A stretch of 64,000 nt of DNA from SLRI01 sp964576715. GTDB lineage: Bacteria > Pseudomonadota > Alphaproteobacteria > Geminicoccales > Geminicoccaceae. The translations under genes were made by a program, and so were the position numbers. Positions 50,213-59,101 of this stretch are shown in pieces. The notes below the pieces were generated by a model that was not told the origin of the DNA, did no database searches, and saw only the letters and a list, made by a program, of their open reading frames with translations. The first letter of the stretch is position 1. Each line of letters begins with the position of its first letter. The stretch lies in NCBI GenBank assembly GCA_964576715.1, contig CAZNWE010000002.1, positions 41,280 to 105,279 on the forward strand, in the 5' to 3' direction.

Positions 50213-51262
50213 ATGCGCTACGCCATTATCGGCTCCGGCATGATGGGCCAGGAACATATCCGCAATCTTCACCTGCTGCCCGATGCCGAGATCGTCGCCC
50301 TGGCCGATCCGGTCGAGGCGATGCGCCACCACGCGGTGGCATTGGCGGGCGGGGCGGTCCGCGGCTATGCCGATCATCGAGAGCTCCTGGCGGCGGGCGG
50401 CATCGACGCGCTGGTCATCGCCGCACCCAACCATACCCATGTTCAGCTGTTGATGGACGCGCTGGAGACGGAGCTGCCGATCCTGGTCGAGAAGCCCTTG
50501 TGCACCTCGGTCGCCGACTGCGATGCCGTCATCGCCAGGGCGCGGGGCCGGCGGGCACCGGTCTGGGTCGCCATGGAGTACCGCTACATGCCGCCGGTCG
50601 CCCGGCTGATCGACGAGGTGCGCCAGGGCACGATCGGCACCTTGCGGATGCTCGCCATCCGCGAGCACCGCTATCCCTTCCTGCCCAAGGTCGGCGACTG
50701 GAACCGCTTCGCGCGCACCAGCGGCGGCACCATGGTCGAGAAGTGCTGCCACTTCTTCGACCTGATGCGGCTGATCACCGGGGCCGAGCCGGTCCGCCTC
50801 TATGCCTCGGGCGGGCAGGACGTGAACCACCTGGACGAGCGCTTCGACGAGCAGCGAGCGGACATGGTGGACAACGCCTTCGTCGTCGTCGACTTCGCCA
50901 ACGGCGTGCGCGCCTGCCTCGATCTCTGCATGTTCGCCGAGGCGTCGCGGGACCAGGAGGAGATCGCCGCCACGGGGGACCGCGGCAAGGTCGAGTGCGG
51001 CGTGCCGTCGTCGTCCTTGCTCACCGGCCGGCGCGCGCCGCTCGAGCTGACCAGCGAAATCGTCCCGGTCGACGCCGCCTTGCTCGCCGCCGGCCATCAC
51101 CACGGCTCGACCTTCTTCCAGCACCGGGCGTTCCGCGATTGCCTGCGCCATGGCACCGCGCCGGAGGTCAGCCTCGAGGACGGGCGCATGGCGGTCGTCA
51201 TGGGGGTTGCCGCCGAGCAGTCGATCGCCAGCCACCTGCCGGTCGCCTTCGATGCGGCCTGA
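50213..51262 (+). CDS. Gfo/Idh/MocA-family NAD(P)-dependent oxidoreductase
   Basis: A 349-residue dehydrogenase. N-terminal Rossmann fold YAIIGSGMMGQEHIRNLHLL, cofactor/catalytic motif LPILVEKPLCTSVADCD (Lys of EKP), substrate-domain HHHGSTFFQHRAFRDCLRHG. Members oxidise sugars, inositols and sugar acids. ATG 50213 follows AGGGA by six bases; ATG 50207 is possible and adds two residues. It lies 96 bases upstream of a TRAP transporter in the same direction, suggesting it acts on the imported compound. Confidence 0.92.
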   Translation: MRYAIIGSGMMGQEHIRNLHLLPDAEIVALADPVEAMRHHAVALAGGAVRGYADHRELLAAGGIDALVIAAPNHTHVQLLMDALETELPILVEKPLCTSVADCDAVIARARGRRAPVWVAMEYRYMPPVARLIDEVRQGTIGTLRMLAIREHRYPFLPKVGDWNRFARTSGGTMVEKCCHFFDLMRLITGAEPVRLYASGGQDVNHLDERFDEQRADMVDNAFVVVDFANGVRACLDLCMFAEASRDQEEIAATGDRGKVECGVPSSSLLTGRRAPLELTSEIVPVDAALLAAGHHHGSTFFQHRAFRDCLRHGTAPEVSLEDGRMAVVMGVAAEQSIASHLPVAFDAA

Positions 51263-51358
51263 CGCGACGATCGGTGCTTCCGCCGGGGCTGGCTTTTCGG
51301 CATTGCCCAATGCGCCCCGGTCCGTCATGGTCCCGGCATAACGAAGCGGGGAGGCCCG

Positions 51359-51922
51359 ATGCGGGCGCGGCTGAATGCGGCGATTGCCGGAATTTCCCGG
51401 CTCAACGACGCCATCTGCTGGACCGGCCGCCAGCTGGCCTGGCTGCTCGTCGCCGCCATGACCGCCTTGGTCATCACCCAGGTGTTCTTTCGCTATGCGT
51501 TGAACAATCCCTTGGCCTGGACCGAGGAGGCGGCGATCTTCGCGATGATCTGGATGACCTTCCTGGTCACGCCGATCGCCTATCGCTCCGGCGGCAATGT
51601 CGCGATCGACATCATCCGCGAGCTGTTCAAGGGCCGCTGGCAGGCGCTGATCCAGCTCCTCATCAACCTGCTCGTCATCCTCCTCCTCGTCGTCCTGTTG
51701 CGCCACTCGATCCTCTATGTCGGCCGCGGCATGGGCTCGGTCGTGGCCTCGCTCGGCATCCGCGCCGGCTGGCTCTACCTGATCATGCCGATCGGGGTCG
51801 CCGGGATGCTGCTGGTCGGCATCGAGATCGTGCTGCGCGCGCTGCGCACGCTGTTCGATCCCAGCCAGCCGATCTTCGACGAGCCCGAGCCCGACGCCCC
51901 GGGTGCGCGGGAGTATGAGTAG
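51359..51922 (+). CDS. TRAP transporter small membrane subunit (DctQ)
   Basis: A 187-residue four-helix membrane protein. Helices: LAWLLVAAMTALVITQVFFR, then the DctQ hallmark LNNPLAWTEEAAIFAMIWMT, LIQLLINLLVILLLVVLLR and a last one around LYLIMPIGVAGMLLVGIEIV. It supports the large subunit in sodium-driven uptake of organic acids. GGGGAGG precedes the ATG. Its stop abuts the large-subunit start directly. Confidence 0.93.
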   Translation: MRARLNAAIAGISRLNDAICWTGRQLAWLLVAAMTALVITQVFFRYALNNPLAWTEEAAIFAMIWMTFLVTPIAYRSGGNVAIDIIRELFKGRWQALIQLLINLLVILLLVVLLRHSILYVGRGMGSVVASLGIRAGWLYLIMPIGVAGMLLVGIEIVLRALRTLFDPSQPIFDEPEPDAPGAREYE

Positions 51923-53269
51923 ATGGCGCTGCTCCCGTTCTGGATCTTCATGGGCCTGCTGCTGCTCGGCATGCCCGTGGTCTTCGCCCTGCTCTTGGGC
52001 CCCGGCGTGTCGTTGTGGCTCGACGGCCGGCCGGATGCGTTCTTCGGCATGATGCAGCAGCGCCTGTTCAACGGCCTCAGAAGCTTCCCGCTGATGGCCG
52101 TGCCGTTCTTCATCCTCGCCGGCGAATTGATGAACCGCGGCAACATCACGGTGCAGCTGGTCGAGTTCTCGAAGGCCTTGATCGGGCATGTCCGGGGCGG
52201 CCTGGCGCAGGTCAACATCCTGACCTCGATCCTGTTCGCCGGCCTCTCGGGCTCGGCCGTCGCCGACACCTCGGCCCTCGGCTCGATGCTGATCCCGGCG
52301 ATGGAGCAGAACGGCTACTCGCGGCGCTTCTCGGCCGCGGTCACCGCCGCCTCCTCGGTCATCGGCCCGATCATCCCACCCTCGGGCATCATGATCCTCT
52401 ACGCCTTCATCATGAACGTCTCGGTCGCCGGGCTGTTCGCCGCCGGCATCGTGCCGGGCCTCCTGGTCGGCCTCGGCCTGATGCTGATGACCTCCTACCT
52501 CGCCAAGCGCTACGACTTCCCGGTGGCCAGCCGCAAGGCCACCTGGCGCGAGCGCGGCACGGCACTCAAGGTCGCCTTCTGGCCGCTCCTGACCCCGGTG
52601 ATCCTCCTCGGCGGCATCCTCACCGGCGTCTTCACGCCGACCGAGGCCGCTGCCGTGGCCGCCGGCTATGCGATGCTGATCACGCTGTTCGTCACCCGCA
52701 CGCTGACCTTCAAGGACCTGCCCGCCGTCTTCTACCAGACGGCGCTGGCCTCCGGGACCATCCTGCTCCTGGTCGCCGCCGCCGTCAGCTTTTCCTCGGT
52801 CATCAGCCTGTTCCAGACACCGCAGGTGCTCACCGGTGCGGTCCTCGCCCTCGCCGACAACCCCTACTTGTTGCTGTTGCTGGTCAACATCATGCTGTTC
52901 ATCGTCGGCATGTTCCTCGATGCCGGGCCGGCGATCCTCATCCTCGGGCCGATCCTCGGGCCGGCGATGGTGTCGATGGGGGTCGATCCGATGCATTTCG
53001 CCATCGTCATGTGCGTCAACGTGACGGTCGGCCTCGCCACCCCGCCCATGGGCCTGGTGCTGTTCGTCGCCGCCTCGATCTCGGGCGAACGGGTCGAGCG
53101 CATCGCCTGGGCGATGCTGCCGTTCCTGGCGGTCCAGGTGGCGGTCATCTTCCTGATCACCTTCGTGCCCGAGGTGTCGTTGACCTTGCCGCGGCTGCTC
53201 GGTTTCGCCGCCTGGCCGAACTGCGCCACCGATCCGTTGAACTTCCTGAGCTGTGTCTTTGCCAACTGA
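51923..53269 (+). CDS. TRAP transporter large membrane subunit (DctM)
   Basis: A 448-residue transporter with about 12 helices that carries the sodium-coupled transport path. Hallmarks: FPLMAVPFFILAGELMNRGN, FAGLSGSAVADTSALGSMLI, SSVIGPIIPPSGIMILYAF and GVFTPTEAAAVAAGYAMLI, then NVTVGLATPPMGLVLFVAAS. Length is normal. It is the second of three contiguous TRAP genes; the binding protein follows after 13 bases, an order less common than binding protein first. Confidence 0.95.
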   Translation: MALLPFWIFMGLLLLGMPVVFALLLGPGVSLWLDGRPDAFFGMMQQRLFNGLRSFPLMAVPFFILAGELMNRGNITVQLVEFSKALIGHVRGGLAQVNILTSILFAGLSGSAVADTSALGSMLIPAMEQNGYSRRFSAAVTAASSVIGPIIPPSGIMILYAFIMNVSVAGLFAAGIVPGLLVGLGLMLMTSYLAKRYDFPVASRKATWRERGTALKVAFWPLLTPVILLGGILTGVFTPTEAAAVAAGYAMLITLFVTRTLTFKDLPAVFYQTALASGTILLLVAAAVSFSSVISLFQTPQVLTGAVLALADNPYLLLLLVNIMLFIVGMFLDAGPAILILGPILGPAMVSMGVDPMHFAIVMCVNVTVGLATPPMGLVLFVAASISGERVERIAWAMLPFLAVQVAVIFLITFVPEVSLTLPRLLGFAAWPNCATDPLNFLSCVFAN

Positions 53270-53282
53270 TGGAGACCGGACG

Positions 53283-54341
53283 ATGACTGCCAAGCAGCTG
53301 TTGACCTCGACCCTCGCGGGGGCCGCCGCCCTCGCCCTCCTGGCCGCACCGACCATGGCCGCCGCCAATCCCCTGAAGATCGTCTTCCTCGCCAACCAGG
53401 ACGACGAGGACTACGACGGCTCGCTGGTCTTCAAGGACTACGTGGAGGCCGTCTCCAACGGCGAGGTCACCGTCGAGATCTACCCCGGCGGGCAGCTCTG
53501 CGGCAACCCGGACGAGTGCCTCGAGGCGCTGCAGGCCGGGATCATCGAGGTCTTCATCACCACCTTCGGCGGGTTCGGCAATATCATGCCACAGGCGCAG
53601 GTGATGGACATGCCCTACATCTTCGCCAACGACCGCGTCGCCGAATGTGCGCTCGCCAATGACAGCCCGTTCTTCGCGCTGATCCGCGACCGGACGCTCG
53701 AGCAGACCGGCAACATGCGGCTGATGACCATCTCGAACACCGGCGGCTGGCGCAATTTCGCCACCACCTCGACCCAGATCCGCACCCCCGAGGACGTCGC
53801 CGGGCTCAAGATCCGCACCATCGGCTCGGAAGTGCAGCAGGAGCTGGTGCGCTCGATGGGTGGCGCCCCCACCTCGATCGCCTGGCCCGAGGTCTACACC
53901 TCCCTCGCGACCGGTATCGTCGAGGGGACCAAGAACGGCATCACCGACATCGTCGGCATGAAGTTCCACGAGCACCTGAAATACATGACGCTCGACGGCC
54001 ACGCCTACATGGGGGCGATGTGGATGATGAACAACGACGCGCTCATGGCCCTGACCCCGGAGCAGCGCAAGATCGTCGACGACGGCTTCAACGCGCTGCG
54101 CTGGACCGCGATCGTGATGCCGAAGCGGCGGCAGATCGAGGCCTACGAGGCCTTCGTCGAGGCCGGCGGCGAGATCTACGTGCCGACGCCCGAGGAGAAG
54201 GGGCAGTTCGTCGAGGTCTCGGCCCCGATCTACGATTGGTATGTGGAGAACCACGGCAGCGAGTGGCTCGACGTCCTCAATGCCTCGATCGAGGGCTGCG
54301 AAGCGAAGATCGCGGCCACCCAAGCCGATTTCCTGAACTGA
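53283..54341 (+). CDS. TRAP transporter solute-binding protein (DctP)
   Basis: A 352-residue periplasmic binding protein. Signal peptide STLAGAAALALLAAPTMAAA, mature start near NPLKIVFLANQDDEDY. Typical DctP features are VEIYPGGQLCGNPDECLEAL, the carboxylate-binding region LKIRTIGSEVQQELVRSMGG and TSIAWPEVYTSLATGIVEGT. Two Cys in the CGNPDEC loop may form a disulfide. ATG 53283 has GGAGA upstream. Ligand is probably a sugar acid or hydroxy acid, judged from the two dehydrogenases beside the operon. Confidence 0.94.
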   Translation: MTAKQLLTSTLAGAAALALLAAPTMAAANPLKIVFLANQDDEDYDGSLVFKDYVEAVSNGEVTVEIYPGGQLCGNPDECLEALQAGIIEVFITTFGGFGNIMPQAQVMDMPYIFANDRVAECALANDSPFFALIRDRTLEQTGNMRLMTISNTGGWRNFATTSTQIRTPEDVAGLKIRTIGSEVQQELVRSMGGAPTSIAWPEVYTSLATGIVEGTKNGITDIVGMKFHEHLKYMTLDGHAYMGAMWMMNNDALMALTPEQRKIVDDGFNALRWTAIVMPKRRQIEAYEAFVEAGGEIYVPTPEEKGQFVEVSAPIYDWYVENHGSEWLDVLNASIEGCEAKIAATQADFLN

Positions 54342-54412
54342 GCGCTCGCGGCCAAGCCTGGGCGCGCGACCCGCCGCCGCGCGCCCTGCCCCCGCCTCTT
54401 GGGCTGGCTCGC

Positions 54413-54496
54413 TCAGACGATCCAGGCCAACGCCATGCTGATGCTGATCGCCGCGGTGACGACGTAAAGCGCAAGGGTGGGTCCGAAATCAGCCAT
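54413..54496 (-). CDS. 27-residue single-helix membrane micro-protein (putative)
   Basis: On the minus strand, CTGGAGATTG precedes an ATG at 54496 with good spacing. The frame encodes MADFGPTLALYVVTAAISIS then MALAWIV and stops at TGA. Nearly the whole chain is one hydrophobic helix with a short polar N-terminus, a layout seen in small subunits of membrane complexes such as CydX or KdpF, though it matches none of them clearly. It lies alone in a 447-base intergenic space. A stem-loop (CAGTGCAG 54507-54514 with CTGCACTG 54524-54531) lies in its 5' region. Confidence 0.5.
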   Translation of the reverse strand: MADFGPTLALYVVTAAISISMALAWIV

Positions 54497-54788
54497 CGAC
54501 AATCTCCAGTGCAGGTCCGTCTGCTGCACTGCAAGATGAGCGCTGGAGCAGCCGTTCGCCATGCGCAAGAGTGCATGGCTGGATTGCCGTCAGGTACGAG
54601 GATCGATGAATGTCCAACGCGGCCACGCGGTGGCCGAACGAGGCCGGCATCGGCAGGTGCGGCGTGCCTCTCGATCGGGCGCGGTGACCTCCTGCTTCGC
54701 GACTGCCGGCGGTCGCGGGCGGCGGTGCGGCCGTACCGCTTGTCGTGGTCCGCAAGAGGGGAGCGGCTGCCGCCCGTCGTCGGCCGCG
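54497..54788. other. non-coding stretch between the micro-ORF and DUF2155 gene
   Basis: About 292 bases. It holds the 8-base-pair stem-loop at 54507-54531 directly upstream of the micro-ORF and otherwise GC-rich sequence with no recognisable gene. It may be the 3' end of the long minus-strand transcript coming from dapF. Confidence 0.4.
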
Positions 54789-55229
54789 TCAGTCGGTGCC
54801 GACAGCCGGATCGATAGGCGAGGCATCGGCAACTGGTTTCAGGCAGTCGATGACCCAGACGTCGTAGACCGGGTGCTCGAGGGCGGAGATCCCAGGGGAC
54901 GAGGCGAACATCCAGCCGGTGAATGCGGTGTCGCGCGCGCCGTCGGTTGCGACCTCGTCGATCTCGAGGAAGGCAGCACTCTCCGGCGGCTCGGTCGGCG
55001 GGGTCGCGTAGCAGGCGCGGGCCCGGATCGCGAGGGTGCCGAAGCGGATTTCCTGGTCGAGCGGGGCTTCGAGCACGTCGATTCGCGCGGTCACCTTGTC
55101 GAGGCCCCGCAGCACCGCGACCTCGTGGGCGATCGAGGGCTGGGCCGGGGCGCTGCCGGTGCCGGCGAGCCAGATGGCGACGGCCGAAAGCGCCGGCCCG
55201 GCACTGGTCGGACGCCGCCGCCGCGTCAC
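54789..55229 (-). CDS. DUF2155 domain-containing exported protein
   Basis: A 146-residue periplasmic protein of a family nearly confined to alphaproteobacteria. Signal region SAVAIWLAGTGSAPAQ, then the family blocks VAVLRGLDKVTARIDVLEAP, IRARACYATPPTEPPESAAF and FTGWMFASSPGISALEHPVY ending in DVWVIDC. Two conserved Cys probably pair. Function is unknown. It overlaps mlaD by four bases (ATGA), so a link to envelope lipid transport is plausible by position. Confidence 0.93.
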   Translation of the reverse strand: MTRRRRPTSAGPALSAVAIWLAGTGSAPAQPSIAHEVAVLRGLDKVTARIDVLEAPLDQEIRFGTLAIRARACYATPPTEPPESAAFLEIDEVATDGARDTAFTGWMFASSPGISALEHPVYDVWVIDCLKPVADASPIDPAVGTD

Positions 55230-55675
55230 TCGCCACCCCCCTGGCTGAAGATCAGCTGGCCGATCAGGTCCTCGAAATTGATCGAGGACTGGGTGAACTC
55301 GATCTCGTCGCCCTCGGCGAGCATCACCTCGTCGCCACCCGGGACGATCGCCAGATACTTGCCACCGAGCAGGCTCGAGCTGATGATCTGCGCCGAGCTG
55401 TCGGCCGGCAGCTCGATGTCGCGCGCCACACTGAAGCGGACCTCGGCGCGAAACGAGACGGGGTCGAGCTCCATCGCCACGATCTGGCCGACGCGGATGC
55501 CACTGATCCGGACCGGACCGCCCGGATCGAGCCCGTCGATCCGGTCGAACTTGGCGATCAGGGTGTAGCCGCCAGGATCGCCCACATCGGCCCTGGCATA
55601 GGCCCAGAAGAAGAAGCTGGCAGCCACCAGCAGCACGATCGCGCCGAGCACGCTCTCGACGATGTTGCGTTTCAT
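55226..55675 (-). CDS. mlaD: outer-membrane lipid asymmetry protein MlaD (MCE domain)
   Basis: A 149-residue inner-membrane-anchored MCE protein. The N-terminal helix is SVLGAIVLLVAASFFFWAYA, followed by the MCE domain with the hallmark FDRIDGLDPGGPVRISGIRV. The core ends at SSLLGGKYLAIVPGG, with a helical tail. MlaD forms a hexamer that passes phospholipids between membranes. Its usual partners mlaE, mlaF, mlaB and mlaC are not in this window. In relatives this gene often pairs with DUF2155, as here. It starts 43 bases after ftsY ends. Confidence 0.92.
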   Translation of the reverse strand: MKRNIVESVLGAIVLLVAASFFFWAYARADVGDPGGYTLIAKFDRIDGLDPGGPVRISGIRVGQIVAMELDPVSFRAEVRFSVARDIELPADSSAQIISSSLLGGKYLAIVPGGDEVMLAEGDEIEFTQSSINFEDLIGQLIFSQGGGE

Positions 55676-55718
55676 GACTGGCCGGCTCCGGTTGCTGTCA
55701 GCGGATTGGTGATGCGGC

Positions 55719-56942
55719 TCACGCCGCTTCGCGACGGTCGGTGTCGAGGCCCAAGAGGCCGCGGGCGAAGGCGTCGGGCTCGAACGGCCGCAGGTCGTCG
55801 ATGGCCTCGCCGACCCCGACGGCGTGGACCGGCAGGCCGAAGCGCTCGGCCAGCGCCACGACCACACCACCCTTGGCCGAGCCGTCGAGCTTGGTGACAA
55901 TGAAGCCGGTGAGTTCGACCATGTGGTTGAACAGATCGACCTGGTTGAAGACGTTCTGCCCGGTCGTCGCATCGAGCACCAGGAGCACGTCGTGCGGGGC
56001 GTCGGGTTCGAGCTTCTGGATGACGCGAACGATCTTGGCCAGCTCCTCCATCAACTCGGCCTTGTTCTGCAGCCGGCCGGCGGTGTCGATCAAGAGGAGG
56101 TCGTAGCCCTCGCGCCGCGCCCGAGCGAGCGCGTCGTAGGCGAGTCCCGCGGCATCCGCCCCGGTCTTGGCCTTCATCACCGGGCAGCCGTTGCGGTTGC
56201 CCCAGATCTCGAGCTGCTCGACGGCGGCCGCCCGGAAGGTGTCGCAGGCCGCCATCATGACCCGGCGGCCCTCCAGCATCTGCTGCTTGGCGAGCTTGCC
56301 GATGGTCGTGGTCTTGCCGACACCGTTCACCCCGGCGACGAGGACGACCTGCGGCCTCGCCTCGCTGCGCACCGGCAATGGCTCGGCCACCTCCTCCAGC
56401 ACTTCGGCGATCTGCCTCGCCAGCGCCTCCCTGATCTCGGTCTCGGTGACCTCCTTGCCGAAGCGCTCGTCGCGGATGCGCTGGACCATCCGGGTCGCGG
56501 TCTCGACGCCGAGGTCGGCCATGATCAGCGCCTCCTCGAGCTCCTCGAGGGTCTCGTCGTCGAGCTTCTTTCGCGTGAAGATGCCGGCGATGTTGCCGGT
56601 CAGCGCGTTGGAGGATCGGGACAGGCCCTGGCGCAGCCGCGCCAGCCAGCCAGTCCTGGGGGCCGGCTCGGGTTCGGGCGCGGGCTCCTCGGGCGGCTCG
56701 GGCTGCCCGGCCGGCTCGGTGCGCCACGCCGCTTCGACAACGGGCTCGGGCTCGGCATGCTCCACCGGCTCGCTGACCGCACCCGGGTCGTCGATCGCGA
56801 CCCGGGCAGGCTCCGGCGGGGTTGGCTCGGGCTCGGGCCGGGGTGCCTCGTCCGGTGGCGGGCTTTCCGACGGCTCGGGCTGTGGCTGCTGTTCGCGGCG
56901 GAACAGGCGGCCGAGCCAGCCCGATTTGCGCTCTTCGCTCAT
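55719..56942 (-). CDS. ftsY: signal recognition particle receptor FtsY
   Basis: A 407-residue SRP GTPase that docks ribosome-SRP complexes at the membrane. The N-terminal ~90 residues are Pro/Glu-rich acidic A-domain with repeated PEPEP-like words. The N domain (LDDETLEELEEALIMADLGV) and G domain follow: VAGVNGVGKTTTIGKLAKQ, ACDTFRAAAVEQLE, LLIDTAGRLQNKAELMEEL and FIVTKLDGSAKGG. It overlaps mtaB by four bases and is second in a dapF-mtaB-ftsY operon. Its partner Ffh is encoded 3.5 kb away. Confidence 0.97.
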   Translation of the reverse strand: MSEERKSGWLGRLFRREQQPQPEPSESPPPDEAPRPEPEPTPPEPARVAIDDPGAVSEPVEHAEPEPVVEAAWRTEPAGQPEPPEEPAPEPEPAPRTGWLARLRQGLSRSSNALTGNIAGIFTRKKLDDETLEELEEALIMADLGVETATRMVQRIRDERFGKEVTETEIREALARQIAEVLEEVAEPLPVRSEARPQVVLVAGVNGVGKTTTIGKLAKQQMLEGRRVMMAACDTFRAAAVEQLEIWGNRNGCPVMKAKTGADAAGLAYDALARARREGYDLLLIDTAGRLQNKAELMEELAKIVRVIQKLEPDAPHDVLLVLDATTGQNVFNQVDLFNHMVELTGFIVTKLDGSAKGGVVVALAERFGLPVHAVGVGEAIDDLRPFEPDAFARGLLGLDTDRREAA

Positions 56943-58198
56943 CCCGCGATCTCGCCCTCGAGCAGGCCGTCCTGGCTGCCGGTGACGGTGACGTCGGTGA
57001 GCGTGCCGGCTGGGATCGGTGTGGTGAGCTTGACCGGGGCCATGTGTTGGGTGTGGCCGCGGTTCTGCCGCTCGACCAGGACGCGGCGGCGTTGGCCGAT
57101 CTGCCGGGCGAGGAAAGCTTCGAGCGCGGTTTCACCTTTTTCGCGAAGTCGTTGCGCACGTTCCTTGATCACCGGCTTCGGCAGTTGCGGCATCCGCGCC
57201 GCCGGCGTGCCGGGGCGGGGAGAATAGGGGAAGACGTGGAGGAAGGTGAGCCCGGCTTCGCCCACGATGTTCAGGGATTGGTTGAACATCGCCTCGGTTT
57301 CGGTCGGAAAGCCGGCGATCAGGTCGGCGCCGAAGGTGATGTCCGGGCGGGCCTCACGCAGGCGCCGGCAGAGCTCGATGACGTCGCCGCGGAGGTGGCG
57401 GCGCTTCATCCGCTTGAGGATCAGATCAGAGCCGGCCTGCAGGCTGAGATGGACATGCGGCATCAGCCGCGGCTCGGTCACGAGGTGATGGAAGAGCTCG
57501 GCGTCGATCTCGGCCGGGTCGAGCGAGGAGAGGCGCAGCCGCGGCAGGTCGGGGACTTCCCGGAGGATGGCACCGACCAGCCGGCCGAGCGGCGGCTGGC
57601 CGTCCTGGTCCTTGCCCCAGGAGGTGAGGTCGACGCCGGTGAGCACGAGTTCGCGGTGGCCGGCGTCGATGAGCCGGCGGGCCTGGCCCACGACGTCGGC
57701 CAGCGGCACCGAGCGGCTGTTGCCGCGGCCATAGGGGATGACGCAGAAGGTGCAGCGGTGGTCGCAGCCGTTCTGGATGCTCAAGAACGCCCGGGTGCGG
57801 CCCTCGATGCCGTCGATCTCGTGGCTGTCCGCCATGCCGACGGCCATGATGTCGCCGATCAGCGCCCTCTCGCTGCTGCCGCGGGCGAGCGCCTGCCAGG
57901 TCGCGGGCTTCAGCTTCTGGTCGTTGCCGACGAGCTGGGCCACACCCTCGATCCGGGCGTAGGCATCGGGGGTGATTTGCGCCGCACAGCCGGTGACCAC
58001 GATCCGGGCAGTGGGGCGCTCGCGATGGGCGCGGCGGATTGCCTGGCGGGCTTGGCGTTCGGCCTCGGCGGTAACCGCACAGGTGTGGACGATCACCAGG
58101 TCGGCGAGGCCGGCATTCTCGGCGTGGCGGCGCATCACCTCCGATTCGAAGGTGTTGAGGCGGCAGCCGAAGGTGACGATGTCGATGCTGTTGGTCAT
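56939..58198 (-). CDS. mtaB: tRNA (N6-L-threonylcarbamoyladenosine37) methylthiotransferase MtaB
   Basis: A 419-residue radical-SAM enzyme that adds a methylthio group to t6A37 of tRNA. The N-terminal UPF0004 domain has Cys in VTFGCRLNTFESE, VHTCAVTAEAE and VTGCAAQI. The radical-SAM cluster is GCDHRCTFCVIPYGRG. HVHLSLQAGSDLILKRMKRR and GADLIAGFPTETE are typical, and a TRAM-like tail ends the chain. ATG 58198 overlaps the dapF stop (ATGA); an upstream start adds eight charged residues and is unlikely. Confidence 0.95.
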   Translation of the reverse strand: MTNSIDIVTFGCRLNTFESEVMRRHAENAGLADLVIVHTCAVTAEAERQARQAIRRAHRERPTARIVVTGCAAQITPDAYARIEGVAQLVGNDQKLKPATWQALARGSSERALIGDIMAVGMADSHEIDGIEGRTRAFLSIQNGCDHRCTFCVIPYGRGNSRSVPLADVVGQARRLIDAGHRELVLTGVDLTSWGKDQDGQPPLGRLVGAILREVPDLPRLRLSSLDPAEIDAELFHHLVTEPRLMPHVHLSLQAGSDLILKRMKRRHLRGDVIELCRRLREARPDITFGADLIAGFPTETEAMFNQSLNIVGEAGLTFLHVFPYSPRPGTPAARMPQLPKPVIKERAQRLREKGETALEAFLARQIGQRRRVLVERQNRGHTQHMAPVKLTTPIPAGTLTDVTVTGSQDGLLEGEIAG

Positions 58199-59013
58199 CG
58201 GCCGATGGTGTCGGGATCGCACGTGCCGGTGAAGCTCTTGGCCCAGGGGCCGGTCATCGCGACCGGGCCATGGCCCGGCCAGGCGAGCTCGAGCTCCCCT
58301 CCGTCCAAGATAAGGGTCGCGCGCGCCGTTACGAGGCCGCGACGGACGGCGGCGACCATGGCAGCACAGGCACCGCTGCCGCAGGCCAGCGTCAGGCCCG
58401 CACCGCGCTCGTGCACGCGCAAGCGGATGCGGCCGGGAGCGATGACCGTGGCGAAGCCGATATTCGCACCGTTCGGGAAGATCGGGTGGTGGGCCAAGGC
58501 CGGGCCGATGGTCTCGATGCGGTCAACATTGTCCACGAGGAAGACGGCATGCGGGTTGCCCATGCTCACACCGACGGCCGGCGGCAGGCCCTCGATGTCG
58601 AGGTCGACGGCGGCGGTGTCGGCAGGCTCGCGCAGGGGGATGTCCTCCCAGCCGAGCCTGGGTGTGGTCATCTGCACGGTGACCCGACCGTCGGGGTAGC
58701 GCTCGGCCGGCAGCAGGCCGGCTTTCGTCTCCAGCGTGACCCGGCTACGGCCGGTCTCCTCGGCCACGAGCCCGGCGATGCAGCGGCTGGCATTGCCGCA
58801 CGCCCCGGATTCGCTGCCGTCGCAGTTGAAGAAGTGGACGCGGATGTCGGCGGTCTCGCTGGGCTCCAGCAGCACCAGCTGGTCGAAGCCGATGCCGCGA
58901 TGCCGGTCGGCCAGCCGCCGGATCAGATCGGGGTCGAGCGGCAAGGGTCCGCCCCGTGCGTCGAGGACGACGAAGTCGTTGCCGAGGCCGTGCATTTTCG
59001 AAAAGGCGATCAT
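58195..59013 (-). CDS. dapF: diaminopimelate epimerase
   Basis: A 272-residue cofactor-free racemase of lysine and peptidoglycan synthesis. The two catalytic Cys lie in FFNCDGSESGACGNASRC and TLACGSGACAAMVAAVR. Substrate residues MHGLGNDFVVLDARGG and GVSMGNPHAVFLVDN are standard. ATG 59013 (MIAFSKMHGLGNDF) is the normal start for the family. Extended frames upstream run through the promoter of the divergent Uma2 gene and are rejected. It leads the dapF-mtaB-ftsY transcription unit. Confidence 0.96.
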   Translation of the reverse strand: MIAFSKMHGLGNDFVVLDARGGPLPLDPDLIRRLADRHRGIGFDQLVLLEPSETADIRVHFFNCDGSESGACGNASRCIAGLVAEETGRSRVTLETKAGLLPAERYPDGRVTVQMTTPRLGWEDIPLREPADTAAVDLDIEGLPPAVGVSMGNPHAVFLVDNVDRIETIGPALAHHPIFPNGANIGFATVIAPGRIRLRVHERGAGLTLACGSGACAAMVAAVRRGLVTARATLILDGGELELAWPGHGPVAMTGPWAKSFTGTCDPDTIGR

Positions 59014-59053
59014 GCGCTGCGGGATAGGGCGGATGCGGCGAAAGTGCAATTGG

Positions 59054-59081
59054 TTGGCGTGCTGCCGATCCGGGCTATAAT
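59054..59081 (+). promoter_or_regulatory. sigma70-type promoter of the first Uma2 gene
   Basis: TTGGCG (59054-59059), 16 bases, then a perfect TATAAT (59076-59081). GGAGGG follows just before the ATG at 59102, so the leader is short. Confidence 0.6.
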
Positions 59082-59101
59082 GCGGATCGGAGGGTAACGG
59101 G

